NCBI RefSeq assembly: GCF_052180245.1
Contig: NZ_CP197474.1
Location: 3,720,001 to 3,784,000 of the forward strand
Source: Parapusillimonas sp013416435
GTDB lineage: Bacteria; Pseudomonadota; Gammaproteobacteria; Burkholderiales; Burkholderiaceae_B
Length of the DNA stretch: 64,000 nucleotides
Reading direction: 5' to 3'
Shown here: positions 16,754 through 26,357 of the stretch, one piece after another
How positions within the stretch are numbered: position 1 is the first letter of the stretch
Layout: each line of letters opens with the position of its first letter
Position numbers and translations under genes: made by a program
The notes under the pieces: model-generated
What the model was told of the DNA's origin: nothing
What the model saw: only the letters and a program-made list of their open reading frames with translations
Database searches by the model: none

Positions 16754-17992
16754 TCAGCCTGCCAGCGCCCGCCCGCAGGCCACCCCGGAGGCCCATGCCC
16801 ACTGGAAGTTGTAGCCGCCCAGCCAGCCGGTGACGTCCACCGCTTCGCCGATGAAGTACAGACCCGGCACGCTGCGTGCCTCCATGGTTTTCTGGTTCAG
16901 GCCGCGCGTGTCCACGCCGCCGCGCATGACCTCGGCCTTCTTGTATCCGACCGTGCCGCTGGGCATGAGCGCCCAGTCATGGATGCGCGACGCGAGCCGG
17001 CGCAGCGTCTTGTCCGGCACATCGGCCAGTCTGCGCGTGGCCAGGTCCGGCGCGGCGGAATCCAGCGTCGCAAGCAGTTGTTCGGCCAGCCGCTTGGGCC
17101 ACAGCCCGGCCAGCACCGTGCCAAGTTGCTGGCGGCTGCCGGGCTTCGCGTCCAGCAGCTCGCGCTCCAGATCCTGTGCATGAGCAAGATCGATATGTAT
17201 GGTCTCGCCGGGGTTCCAGTAGCTGGAGATCTGCAGGATCGCCGGGCCGGACAGGCCGCGATGCGTAAAAAGCAGATCTTCGAGGAACACGGCCGGTGCC
17301 ACGCCGCGCGCCCTGCCGGACGTTGCCTTGCCACCCTCCGGCTTGCTGCGCACGCATACTTCCAGCGCCACGCCGCTGAGCTCGGAAAACGGCGCCCATG
17401 ATGCCGGATCGAAGGTCAGCGGAACCAGCGCGGGACGCGGCTCCACGACTTTCAGGCCGAACTGGCGGGCGATGCCCAGCGCGAAATCCGTGGCGCCCAG
17501 TTGCGGGATCGCCATGCCGCCCGTCGCCAGGACGAGCTGGCGAGCCTCGATGGGGCCCTGATCTGTAGCGAGGCGGAACCCGTCCGCCTCACGCTGGATT
17601 TCGCTCACTGCGCACGGCATGCGCCACGACACCTTGCCGGCCTCGCACTCGCGCCGCAGCATGTCGATGATGTCTTCGCTGGATTCATCGCAGAACAATT
17701 GGCCGCGATGCTTTTCATGCCAGGAAATGCCGTGCTTGCGGATCAGGTCGAGAAAGTCCCTGGGCGTGTAGGCAGACAATGCCGACCGGCAGAAATCGGG
17801 GTTTTGCGAAATGAAGTTGGCGGGCGTGGTGCCGATGTTGGTGAAATTGCAGCGCCCGCCACCCGAAATCCGGATTTTTTCAGCCAGCCGCCGCGCATGG
17901 TCGATCAGCACCACGCGCAGGCCGCGCTGGCCCGCGACGGCGGCGGCCATCATGCCTGCCGCCCCGGCGCCGATCACAGCGACGTCGAACAT
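16754..17992 (-). CDS. HI0933/BaiN-family FAD-dependent oxidoreductase
   Basis: 412 residues, flavoprotein with N-terminal dinucleotide fold GAGAAGMMAA (about 8-17) and family motif KIRISGGGRCNFTN (about 44-57). The C-terminal GEAVDVTGWLGGYNFQWAWASG is the second FAD contact. The cellular reaction of this widespread family is not established. It lies 30 nt downstream of the decarboxylase gene on the same strand. Confidence 0.9.
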   Translation of the reverse strand: MFDVAVIGAGAAGMMAAAVAGQRGLRVVLIDHARRLAEKIRISGGGRCNFTNIGTTPANFISQNPDFCRSALSAYTPRDFLDLIRKHGISWHEKHRGQLFCDESSEDIIDMLRRECEAGKVSWRMPCAVSEIQREADGFRLATDQGPIEARQLVLATGGMAIPQLGATDFALGIARQFGLKVVEPRPALVPLTFDPASWAPFSELSGVALEVCVRSKPEGGKATSGRARGVAPAVFLEDLLFTHRGLSGPAILQISSYWNPGETIHIDLAHAQDLERELLDAKPGSRQQLGTVLAGLWPKRLAEQLLATLDSAAPDLATRRLADVPDKTLRRLASRIHDWALMPSGTVGYKKAEVMRGGVDTRGLNQKTMEARSVPGLYFIGEAVDVTGWLGGYNFQWAWASGVACGRALAG

Positions 17993-18022
17993 TGCGTTAC
18001 GGCCCCCTAGCCTCGACAGACC

Positions 18023-20284
18023 CTAGTCTTCCTTGATGCAGTCGACGTAATAACGGCCCATGCCGTCCGGTCCCATATCCTGCGCCAGACCATGCACGTA
18101 GGTTTCGAAACCCGGGAACTTGGCATTGAATTCGCGGGCGAATTGCAGATAGTGGACGATGCGCTTGTTGAAACGCTCGCCCGGAATCAGCAAGGGGATG
18201 CCCGGCGGGTAAGGGGTAAGCAGCACGCCTGTTACGCGCCCTTCCAGTTCGTCGATGCTCACGCGTTCCGCTTCGCGGTGCGCCATCTTGGCGTAGGCGT
18301 CCGAAGGCTTCATGGCGGGGACCATGTCGCTCAGGTAGACCTCGGTCGTCAGCCGCGCCAGGTCGTACTTGCGATAGGCCTCGTGGATCTGCTGGCACAG
18401 GTCGCGCAGCCCCATTTTCTCGTAGCGAGGATGCTCCTTGCAGAAATCGGGCAGGATGCGCCACATGGGCTGGTTGCGATCGTAGTCGTCCTTGAACTGC
18501 TGCAAGGCCGTCAAGAGGGTGTTCCAGCGCCCCTTGGTGATGCCTATGGTGAACAGGATGAAAAACGAGTACAGGCCGGTCTTCTCAATCACGACGCCAT
18601 GCTCGGCCAGATACTTGGACACCAGCGCGGCGGGTATCCCGGTTTCCGCGAAGGTTCCGGAAATATCCAGACCCGGCGTCACCACGGTGGCCTTGATCGG
18701 ATCCAGCATGTTGAAGTCTTCGGCCAGGTCGCCAAAGCCGTGCCATTCGTCGCCCGACTGCAGCAACCAATCGTCGCGGTTCCCGATGCCGTCGGAGACC
18801 AGCCGGTTCGGACCCCATACCTTGAACCACCAGTCGTTCTTGCCGAACTCGGATTCCACCTTGCGCATTGCCCGGCGGAAATCCATGGCTTCGCTGATGC
18901 TTTCCTCGACCAGCGCCGTTCCGCCGGGAGGCTCCATCATTGCCGCCGCCACGTCACAGGACGCGATGATCGCGTACTGCGGCGATGTCGAGGTGTGCAT
19001 GAGGTAGGCTTCATTGAACACATTGCGGTCCAGCCGGCGCGTCTCGGAATCCTGCACCGTGATCTGGGATGCCTGAGACAGCCCCGCCAGCAGCTTGTGC
19101 GTGGAGTGCGTCGCGAAGATCATGGCATCCGGGCTGCGCGGCCGGTTTTCGCCGATGGCGTGCATGTCTTTATAGAAGTCATGGAAAGCCGCGTGCGGCA
19201 GCCATGCCTCGTCGAAGTGCAGGGTGTCGATCTCCGAGCCCAGCTTTTCCTTGATCATCTCGACGTTGTAGATCACGCCGTCGTAAGTGCTTTGAGTGAG
19301 CGTCAGGATGCGGGGACGCTTGTCCTTTGCATTGCGGGCAAACGGATTGGCCTCGATCTTCTTGCGGATGTTCTCGGGATCGAATTCGTCCAGCGGGATG
19401 GGGCCGATGATGCCCAGGTGATTGCGGGTAGGCCGCAGGAACACCGGGATCGCGCCCGTCATGGTGATGGCGTGCAGAATGGATTTGTGGCAGTTGCGGT
19501 CCACCACGACGACGTCGTCCGATGCCACGTTGGCATGCCACACGATCTTGTTCGATGTGGACGTGCCGTTGGTCACAAAAAAGCAGTGGTCGGCGTGAAA
19601 AATGCGCGCGGCGTTGAGCTCGGATTCGGCGACGGGGCCGGTGTGGTCCAGCAACTGGCCCAGTTCGTCGACGGCATTGCAGACGTCGGCGCGCAGCATG
19701 TTCTCGCCGAAGAACTGGTGGAACATCTGCCCCACCGGGCTCTTCAGGAAAGCGACGCCGCCCGAATGCCCCGGGCAGTGCCAGGAATAGGAGCCATCGG
19801 ACGCGTACTTCACGAGTTCACGGAAGAAGGGCGGTGCCAGGCCGTCCAGGTAGGCGCGCGCTTCGCGGATGATGTGCCGCGCCACGAACTCGGGCGTATC
19901 CTCGAACATATGGATGAAGCCGTGCAATTCCCGCAGGATATCGTTGGGAATGTGCTGCGACGTACGCGTTTCGCCGTACAGATAGATGGGAATTTCTTCG
20001 TTGCGGAAGCGCAGTTCGCCGATGAAGGAACGCAGGTTCTTGATGGCGTTGGCCACGTCTTCGGGCGAGTCGACGTCGAATTCCTCATCGTCGATGGACA
20101 GAATGAACGCACTGGCGCGGCTTTGCTGCTGCGCAAATGAGCTCAGGTCGCCATAGCTGGTAACACCCAGCACTTCGACGCCTTCGGCCTCGATCGCCGC
20201 CGCCAGTGCCCGGATGCCGAATCCGGACGCATTTTCGGAGCGATAGTCTTCATCGATGATTACGATGGGAAAACGAAATTTCAT
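18023..20284 (-). CDS. Arginine/lysine/ornithine decarboxylase, PLP fold type I
   Basis: 753 residues, the length of AdiA/CadA/SpeC-type enzymes. Domain order is an N-terminal response-regulator-like wing (about 1-130), a PLP core and a C-terminal domain. The PLP lysine is K397 in ATHSTHKLLAG; SWHCPGHSGG and FVTNGTSTSN bind the cofactor region. It produces agmatine, cadaverine or putrescine. Substrate cannot be assigned by eye; arginine is most often annotated in Bordetella-type genomes. ATG 20284. Confidence 0.9.
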   Translation of the reverse strand: MKFRFPIVIIDEDYRSENASGFGIRALAAAIEAEGVEVLGVTSYGDLSSFAQQQSRASAFILSIDDEEFDVDSPEDVANAIKNLRSFIGELRFRNEEIPIYLYGETRTSQHIPNDILRELHGFIHMFEDTPEFVARHIIREARAYLDGLAPPFFRELVKYASDGSYSWHCPGHSGGVAFLKSPVGQMFHQFFGENMLRADVCNAVDELGQLLDHTGPVAESELNAARIFHADHCFFVTNGTSTSNKIVWHANVASDDVVVVDRNCHKSILHAITMTGAIPVFLRPTRNHLGIIGPIPLDEFDPENIRKKIEANPFARNAKDKRPRILTLTQSTYDGVIYNVEMIKEKLGSEIDTLHFDEAWLPHAAFHDFYKDMHAIGENRPRSPDAMIFATHSTHKLLAGLSQASQITVQDSETRRLDRNVFNEAYLMHTSTSPQYAIIASCDVAAAMMEPPGGTALVEESISEAMDFRRAMRKVESEFGKNDWWFKVWGPNRLVSDGIGNRDDWLLQSGDEWHGFGDLAEDFNMLDPIKATVVTPGLDISGTFAETGIPAALVSKYLAEHGVVIEKTGLYSFFILFTIGITKGRWNTLLTALQQFKDDYDRNQPMWRILPDFCKEHPRYEKMGLRDLCQQIHEAYRKYDLARLTTEVYLSDMVPAMKPSDAYAKMAHREAERVSIDELEGRVTGVLLTPYPPGIPLLIPGERFNKRIVHYLQFAREFNAKFPGFETYVHGLAQDMGPDGMGRYYVDCIKED

Positions 20285-20362
20285 GGGGTAGTGCTCCCTG
20301 GAGCGTGATCATTCAAAACGGACGGACGGGAACCGCCAGCAAGCCCGGGGCCTGTCGGCGTC

Positions 20363-20926
20363 TTAGGTTCGGGGCAGGGTAACGCCCTGCTGCCCCTGGT
20401 ATTTGCCGCCTCGGTCACGATACGAAGTCTCGCAGACCTCGTCGCTTTCAAAGAACAACATCTGTGCGCAGCCCTCGCCGGCATAGATCTTGGCCGGCAG
20501 CGGCGTGGTGTTGGAAAACTCCAGCGTGACGTGGCCTTCCCATTCGGGTTCGAGCGGCGTGACATTGACGATGATGCCGCAGCGCGCATACGTGCTCTTG
20601 CCCAGGCAGACGGTCAGGACGCTGCGTGGAATGCGGAAGTACTCGACCGTGCGGGCCAGTGCAAAGGAATTGGGCGGAATGATGCAGACGTCGCCCTTGA
20701 AATCCACGAACGACTTCTCGTCGAAAGCCTTCGGGTCGACGATGGTGGAATTGATGTTGGTGAATATCTTGAACTCGTCGGCGCAGCGCACATCGTAGCC
20801 ATAGCTGCTTGTGCCATAGCTGACGATGCGCTTGCCATCGACCGTGCGTACCTGGCCGGGCTCGAACGGTTCTATCATGCCACTACCGGCGGTACGCCGG
20901 ATCCAGCGATCACTCTTTATGCTCAT
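20363..20926 (-). CDS. dcd: dCTP deaminase
   Basis: 187 residues. It deaminates dCTP to dUTP, feeding thymidylate synthesis. Conserved segments are MSIKSDRWIRR, SYGTSSYGYDVR, the catalytic-site TPLEPEWEGHVTLE (Glu nucleophile activator) and GEGCAQMLFF. It lies downstream of tamB on the same strand. Its product is the precursor of the ThyA substrate encoded about 14 kb away in this window. Confidence 0.97.
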   Translation of the reverse strand: MSIKSDRWIRRTAGSGMIEPFEPGQVRTVDGKRIVSYGTSSYGYDVRCADEFKIFTNINSTIVDPKAFDEKSFVDFKGDVCIIPPNSFALARTVEYFRIPRSVLTVCLGKSTYARCGIIVNVTPLEPEWEGHVTLEFSNTTPLPAKIYAGEGCAQMLFFESDEVCETSYRDRGGKYQGQQGVTLPRT

Positions 20927-21002
20927 AGCCTTTACCTTATAACATTGGCGCGTATTTTATCCCCACCAGGTGACAGTGCATCGGCTGTTACGCAAAAACC
21001 GC

Positions 21003-24000
21003 TCAATTCCTTGAAAACCATCGATACACCAGGGCGAGGCCGTTCACCGTGCCCGCCGTCAACTCGGCCGTCAAGCCCCGCGCCAGCTGGTAGCTGACCC
21101 GCCCCACCGTGCCTGTGTCGGACAAGGCCTGCTGGATGCTGACCGTGAAGCCCCGAGACAACTGCTTGCTGACCTGCACGAACTTGCGCTCGATATCGCT
21201 GGTGCCGCTGTCCAGGCCGCTGACCACGCTCTCGACTGGAAGAATGCTGCCGGCCGCGCCGAGTTCGCCTGAGCGCATGCTGACCTCGTCGATGCCGAAC
21301 TTTCGATAGAACGGCTCGCCGTCGCCCAGGAAAGAGCTTCCGACCGAGAACAACAGCGCCACGTCGCCTCCGCCGCTGTCGGGTCCATGGCCGAACAGCA
21401 GCCAGGACAGCTTCTCGATCTCGCTGACGGCAGGATAGGACACGAGGTCAATGCGCGGCCGCTTCGCCGTCCCGGCCACCCGCACGCCCGCCTCGACCGC
21501 CAGGCCGGTGCGCAAGGCCTCGATGTCGAGCACCGGGCTGGTGATGTCTCCCTGGAAGGTGATCGTGCCGCGGCGCAGCTGCAAGCGCTGCCCATAGGCC
21601 TCGATGGCCCCGCCACGCGTCCGCAAGGCACCAATGCCGCTTAGCCGGCCGTCGGCCATGATGATGCGCATCTGTCCCACCAGGCCGGAGTTGACGCCAT
21701 AGCCGGTAAGGTAGAAGCGCGGTCCCAGGTCCACCTCGATATCCATGGAAACATCCATGGGCGCGCTGGGTTCCTTCTGCTTCTGGCCAGGCCGGATGAC
21801 CACCACGTCGCCGTCCACGGTGGGAATGCCGCCCAGCATGTCCAGGTCGAACCATCCCGCATCGGCGGTCAGCTTGCCGGTGATCGAGATCTTGGGCAGC
21901 TCCGCTTCCAGAACCAGCTTGCCGCTCATCATGGCGTAGCGGTCGGAACGCTGCAAAATGGGGTAGCGATGCAGCTCCGCATTGATCGTCCCGCGCGACT
22001 GGAGCACGTTCCAATCTCCGCTGATGACCAGGCTTCCTCCTTTGGCCTCGGGATTGGTTCCGACCCATTCGGCCGTACGCCATTCTTTGGGCGTCACGCG
22101 CAGGAGCGCCGGAAAGCTGAGCTTGTCCAGCACCACGCGCTCGCCGTCCAGGCGAGCCGCCAGGGTTCCATCCAGCAACCGGACACCGTCATCGATCCGG
22201 ATCACGCGCAGTTTCTGTCCCGTGATGTCGCCTTTGCTGTTCCAACTGCCGTCTGGGCGGCTTTCCAGATCGACACGCGCCTGGACCGCCCCGCCCAGCT
22301 CCATCGCATCGCCCAGGAAGAGGCTGGTCCAGCCCAGGTCGTCCACGTCGGCATCGATGTGCACCCGCTTGATGTCCTTCGGCTCTATCCGCATGCCGCC
22401 GCCGGGCGTCGCATGCAGCAAAGTCGTCGCAGTGGCCGCGATGCGCCCCATTTTTTCGGTGCGCACCTTCAAGTCGGCGTTGATGCGGCTCACGGCCGCC
22501 CCTTCGCGCTTGGCCGTGAGGTCCAGCGTCAGGTCCTCCAAGCCCAGGGGAAACGAGGGCTCGGCCGGCACCATGATGTCGCCCGACACGCGACGGACCT
22601 GCGCGCTGCCCTGCAATGCGCCGTCGAATTTCATGTCCCATCCCAGCGCCAATACGATTTCGGAGGCTTTACGGGCCTCGTCCCGCCGCAGCGAAACCCC
22701 GCCCCTGTCGTTCTCTTCTTTTTTCTCGAGATCGAATTTTTCGGTGATCTGCGTGATGAGGGCGGGCGTCAGCGCCAGGCGGTTGATGTCGCCGCGCGTT
22801 TCCCAGTGCGCGCCACGGCCGCGCGAAGCCCCATGAGCCATCGTGAACACCGTGGATCCGGACAGCAGGAAGTCGATCCGGGTCTCGCCCACCTGCCATT
22901 GCCAATCGGGCTCGTGTGCACCGGGCGCGAAAGACACTTTTGCGGGCACCCGCGTCTGGATGCCGAAGTCTGCGTGATCCACCTGCAACGCCTGAACCGT
23001 GCCGCTCCAGCCCTTCGACTCGTCCCAAGCGCCTTCGACGGCAACATGGGCGTCCACGGGCGCCGAACCCAGCTCCCCCCGTTTGCTGTCCGCCGGCGTG
23101 TACTGGGCTCGGACATCGGCTTTGTGCGCCGCCATGGCGCCATGCACCTCGCCCTTCAACTGTGCCCCGCCTGGAAGGTCCGGCCAGAAGGCCGACAAGG
23201 CGGGCGCCTGCACGTCCAGCTCGAGGTGCGACTCGCTGAGGCCCAACGTTCCGTGGCCCGCCACGTGATTCTTCCCGAGCCGCAGATCAACATCCAGCTC
23301 GGGCAGCAGGAAGGCGCGCCAATCGAGGCCGGCGACGCTTGGAGCATCGTCGTCCGTTTGCGCCGCGTCCGCAATCGAGACCGGGGCGGCGGTGTTCTGC
23401 AACCGGGTCTTGACATGGCCGGACAAGGGCTGCCGGTTCCAGGCGGAACCTTCGCCGATATCCAGCGAAAGCGCCGCTGCGCGTAAATCACTGTGATCAC
23501 GAAGTTCGACGTCGAAGCGCGCCGCCAGCGTCAGGACGGCGTCCGGAATGGCCGGCCCCACCAACTGCCCGATGTTCAATTTATCGGTGTCCAGGCTGCC
23601 CTCGACCCGGTCCTGGACGACACCGTCGACCACGCTGGTTCGCCAGTCCAGGCGCCCTTTCAATGAGGATCCGTCCGCAAGCGTGACATTTGCCAGCGCG
23701 TCCTTGAGCGGAAAGGGTCCCTTGGGCGCAAGATTCAGATCCGCATCCAGGCTCATGTCCTGGCCGGAGCCCTTCAGCACGACATGCAGCGCATCCAGGC
23801 TGCCTTTGGCCGTCGTTTCGATCTCCAGCGAACAATCCTCCGGGGACGCGGTCTCTGTTGCGTCCTTGGTTGCGTCCTTTGCTGCGGTCGGCAGCGTGGG
23901 AACGAAGCGGCGTGCGCAAAGCGGCGAGTCCGCGACCAGGCCGCGCGCCTTGGTCACCAGACGCGCTTCGAGCGGCCAGGGATCCTGCAACGCCAGCGCG

Positions 24001-24569
24001 CGGGCTTCGCCCTCGAAGCTGGCGTCCAGCTGCTCGTGTCCGATATGCAGGCTCTCCAAAAACAGGCGCGCATCGTCGTTTTCCACATAAACCGATGCGG
24101 CAAGATCGCCAATGCTCACCGGCAACGGATTGCCATCCTGGCGGAAGTCCAGGCTGCCCAACGCAAGCCGGTCTACCGCCACACGCACGGGCAGCGCCGG
24201 CATCTGGAAGGGCTCGGTGGATGGTTCTTCTTCACCGGTCGTCATCGCGACCCTGACCGTGTCGGCGGACAGCTCCTGTACGTGCAGCCGGCGGTCAAAC
24301 AGTTCCGGCCAGCTTGCCCGCAGCGTCAGGCCGTCCAGGGAAACGCTCAGGTCCGGCAAGGACAGGGAAAAATGATCGACTTCGAGGCCGTGCCAAATGG
24401 AGCCGCGGACGCCCCGCACTTCTCCATCGAACTGCTGGGCCGCCGTGACCAGCGCCCAGCGCGTTCCCGCCGAGGACGCCAGCACCCAATACAGAAAACC
24501 GCCGATCACCATCAGCAGCACGATGATCGCGGGTCCTATCCAGATGCCCAGTGTTCGCAACCATTTCAT
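21003..24569 (-). CDS. tamB: TamB translocation and assembly module protein
   Basis: 1188 residues. It has an N-terminal transmembrane anchor (about 10-35), a long beta-rich AsmA-like/beta-taco periplasmic region and the C-terminal TamB (DUF490) domain with GVRVAGTAKRPRIDL and SWLLFGHGPDSGGGDVALLF. TamB spans the periplasm and partners TamA in outer-membrane protein assembly or lipid transport. ATG 24569, 8 nt after the tamA stop, is preferred over a TTG four codons upstream that overlaps tamA. Confidence 0.95.
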   Translation of the reverse strand: MKWLRTLGIWIGPAIIVLLMVIGGFLYWVLASSAGTRWALVTAAQQFDGEVRGVRGSIWHGLEVDHFSLSLPDLSVSLDGLTLRASWPELFDRRLHVQELSADTVRVAMTTGEEEPSTEPFQMPALPVRVAVDRLALGSLDFRQDGNPLPVSIGDLAASVYVENDDARLFLESLHIGHEQLDASFEGEARALALQDPWPLEARLVTKARGLVADSPLCARRFVPTLPTAAKDATKDATETASPEDCSLEIETTAKGSLDALHVVLKGSGQDMSLDADLNLAPKGPFPLKDALANVTLADGSSLKGRLDWRTSVVDGVVQDRVEGSLDTDKLNIGQLVGPAIPDAVLTLAARFDVELRDHSDLRAAALSLDIGEGSAWNRQPLSGHVKTRLQNTAAPVSIADAAQTDDDAPSVAGLDWRAFLLPELDVDLRLGKNHVAGHGTLGLSESHLELDVQAPALSAFWPDLPGGAQLKGEVHGAMAAHKADVRAQYTPADSKRGELGSAPVDAHVAVEGAWDESKGWSGTVQALQVDHADFGIQTRVPAKVSFAPGAHEPDWQWQVGETRIDFLLSGSTVFTMAHGASRGRGAHWETRGDINRLALTPALITQITEKFDLEKKEENDRGGVSLRRDEARKASEIVLALGWDMKFDGALQGSAQVRRVSGDIMVPAEPSFPLGLEDLTLDLTAKREGAAVSRINADLKVRTEKMGRIAATATTLLHATPGGGMRIEPKDIKRVHIDADVDDLGWTSLFLGDAMELGGAVQARVDLESRPDGSWNSKGDITGQKLRVIRIDDGVRLLDGTLAARLDGERVVLDKLSFPALLRVTPKEWRTAEWVGTNPEAKGGSLVISGDWNVLQSRGTINAELHRYPILQRSDRYAMMSGKLVLEAELPKISITGKLTADAGWFDLDMLGGIPTVDGDVVVIRPGQKQKEPSAPMDVSMDIEVDLGPRFYLTGYGVNSGLVGQMRIIMADGRLSGIGALRTRGGAIEAYGQRLQLRRGTITFQGDITSPVLDIEALRTGLAVEAGVRVAGTAKRPRIDLVSYPAVSEIEKLSWLLFGHGPDSGGGDVALLFSVGSSFLGDGEPFYRKFGIDEVSMRSGELGAAGSILPVESVVSGLDSGTSDIERKFVQVSKQLSRGFTVSIQQALSDTGTVGRVSYQLARGLTAELTAGTVNGLALVYRWFSRN

Positions 24570-24577
24570 CGTTGTGC

Positions 24578-26353
24578 TCAAAATGCAATGCCCAGCGAAA
24601 AGTGCAGCCGCAGGCGCTTATCGCGCTGGCCATATGCCAGATCGACAAAGAAGGGCCCCGCCGGCGTGCGCACGGCCAGGCCGGCGCCATAGCCTACGTG
24701 CATCTTCATGCTTCCGAACGATTCCGCTGCGTCGCCTGCATCGACGAAGATGTTCATGCCGAACATGTCGGTAAAGTAATGCGTGTATTCAATGCTCGCG
24801 ACGGCCAGCGACGAGGCGCCGACCACGGCGTCCCCACGCTGCAAGCCAATGCTTTGATAGCGATATCCCCGGATGGAACGTCCGCCGCCGGTCCGATATC
24901 CGAAATCCTGGGGCAGCCGTTCGGTCTGGGACCAGACCTTGCCGACCTCGCCGCGCAGCGTAAGCACGTCGCGCGGGCCGATCGGCCACCACTGCTGCAG
25001 CCGCAGGCTGGAACGATAGAAGGGCTCGGCCTTGTCCAGCGTAACCCCCGCACCGAGCCCGAAATCCACGAGATTGCCTTCCCGCGGGTCGTATTTCTTA
25101 TCGACGTCGCGCCGCAGCCACTGCCAGGTGCCCACGAGCGTCGGCACCTCGAAGCCGGGCGCGCCGCTGATGCGGGTACGGTCGTGGGCGGCGACGAGGC
25201 CCCATTGTGTTTCGTATTCGACGCGACTGTCGCCCGCCGCCTTGCGCTCCTGCCGCCGCTTCCAGCCCAGGCCTACGCGCCGGTTGTCCAGCCCTTCGAT
25301 GTCGGAATGCTCGAACAGTACGCCGACGCTGTCCCTGTATCCTTTGTACGTGGGCGGCAAATGCAGATCGAAAAATGCGCGCTGCCGGTCTTTGTCGACG
25401 CCTGCCCCGGTCTCTATCGACACCGCGCGGCCAAACACCACGTTCTGCCGGAAGAGGCCCTCCACACGCAGCCCGTGATCACTGTCCACCCCGATGGACG
25501 TGGTGACCCGCCGCGCCGGCGCTTCGGACACCTGCACTCGCAACGGAAGCTCCACCTCTTCATCGGGCAGCTCCTTGCGGGTCTCGGCATTCGGGTCCAG
25601 GGTGACGAACGCGCCGCGAAAGAACTCGGTCGTCTGCAGGGCCTGCTGCCATTCGTCCAGCCTATCCTGGTCGTAAGGATCGCCCGGCTCATATCGGACA
25701 TAGCGCTCGATGAGATCCTGCGGCACGCGCTTGAGGCCGATCACCTTCAGCGGGCCCATGCGTACCCGCGGTCCGCTTTCCACCTCCACGGACAAATCGG
25801 CCTTGGCCGCCTCGGCATCGACGGTCGCCTGGGTCTTGGCCAGGCGCGCGAAATAGAAATCCTTGCGGCTGACGTCGTCCAGCAAGCTCGTCTTGGCGCT
25901 GCTCCACGCCGAATTGATGAAGGGCTGGCCTTCTTTGAGCGGCCATTGTTCGCGCAGGTGCTCGATGCGGCCGTTGAACTCGGGGCGCGTGATCTGTCCT
26001 TTGAAGTCCAGTGCGACCCCGCTGACGTGCGTGACGGGCCCGGGCTCGATGGTGATGTCCCAGGTTTCCCCGGCGAAGTCCTCGCCGACCTCGAGCGTGA
26101 CCCGCGGCGAAAAATACCCCTGGGTTTCAAGCGCCGACAAGGTGGCTTCGTGGGCGCGGCGGCGCAGGCGTGAAACCTCGCCGCCGTCCTGGTCTTCCGC
26201 CAGGCGAGTGATGGCCTCGACCGCGCCGTTGATGGCCGACAAGGCCGCCGGCGGCACGCCGCCCGGGTCGATGGTCACTTCCGGGCGGTCTGCCCGGGCC
26301 TGGAAGGCAACACCCCAAAATACCAACAGACAAGCCGCGCCTACCCTCGTCAT
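24578..26353 (-). CDS. tamA: TamA outer-membrane assembly factor (Omp85/BamA family)
   Basis: 591 residues with a Sec signal peptide (cleavage after about QARA), three POTRA-like domains (about 25-270) and a C-terminal 16-strand barrel. The Omp85 motif GGGRSIRGYRYQSIG and the terminal Phe (SLGIAF) for barrel insertion are visible. It forms the outer-membrane half of the translocation and assembly module. It sits 4 nt after mrp and 8 nt before tamB. Confidence 0.95.
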   Translation of the reverse strand: MTRVGAACLLVFWGVAFQARADRPEVTIDPGGVPPAALSAINGAVEAITRLAEDQDGGEVSRLRRRAHEATLSALETQGYFSPRVTLEVGEDFAGETWDITIEPGPVTHVSGVALDFKGQITRPEFNGRIEHLREQWPLKEGQPFINSAWSSAKTSLLDDVSRKDFYFARLAKTQATVDAEAAKADLSVEVESGPRVRMGPLKVIGLKRVPQDLIERYVRYEPGDPYDQDRLDEWQQALQTTEFFRGAFVTLDPNAETRKELPDEEVELPLRVQVSEAPARRVTTSIGVDSDHGLRVEGLFRQNVVFGRAVSIETGAGVDKDRQRAFFDLHLPPTYKGYRDSVGVLFEHSDIEGLDNRRVGLGWKRRQERKAAGDSRVEYETQWGLVAAHDRTRISGAPGFEVPTLVGTWQWLRRDVDKKYDPREGNLVDFGLGAGVTLDKAEPFYRSSLRLQQWWPIGPRDVLTLRGEVGKVWSQTERLPQDFGYRTGGGRSIRGYRYQSIGLQRGDAVVGASSLAVASIEYTHYFTDMFGMNIFVDAGDAAESFGSMKMHVGYGAGLAVRTPAGPFFVDLAYGQRDKRLRLHFSLGIAF

Positions 26354-26357
26354 TCAG

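Noticed and set aside
18092..20140. 682-residue open frame on the plus strand
   Set aside because: It is the antisense shadow of the arginine/lysine decarboxylase gene, rich in His/Val/Arg with no domain; the minus-strand gene has clear PLP motifs.
21969..23486. 505-residue open frame opposite tamB
   Set aside because: Shadow frame caused by high GC at third positions; no homology-like segments.
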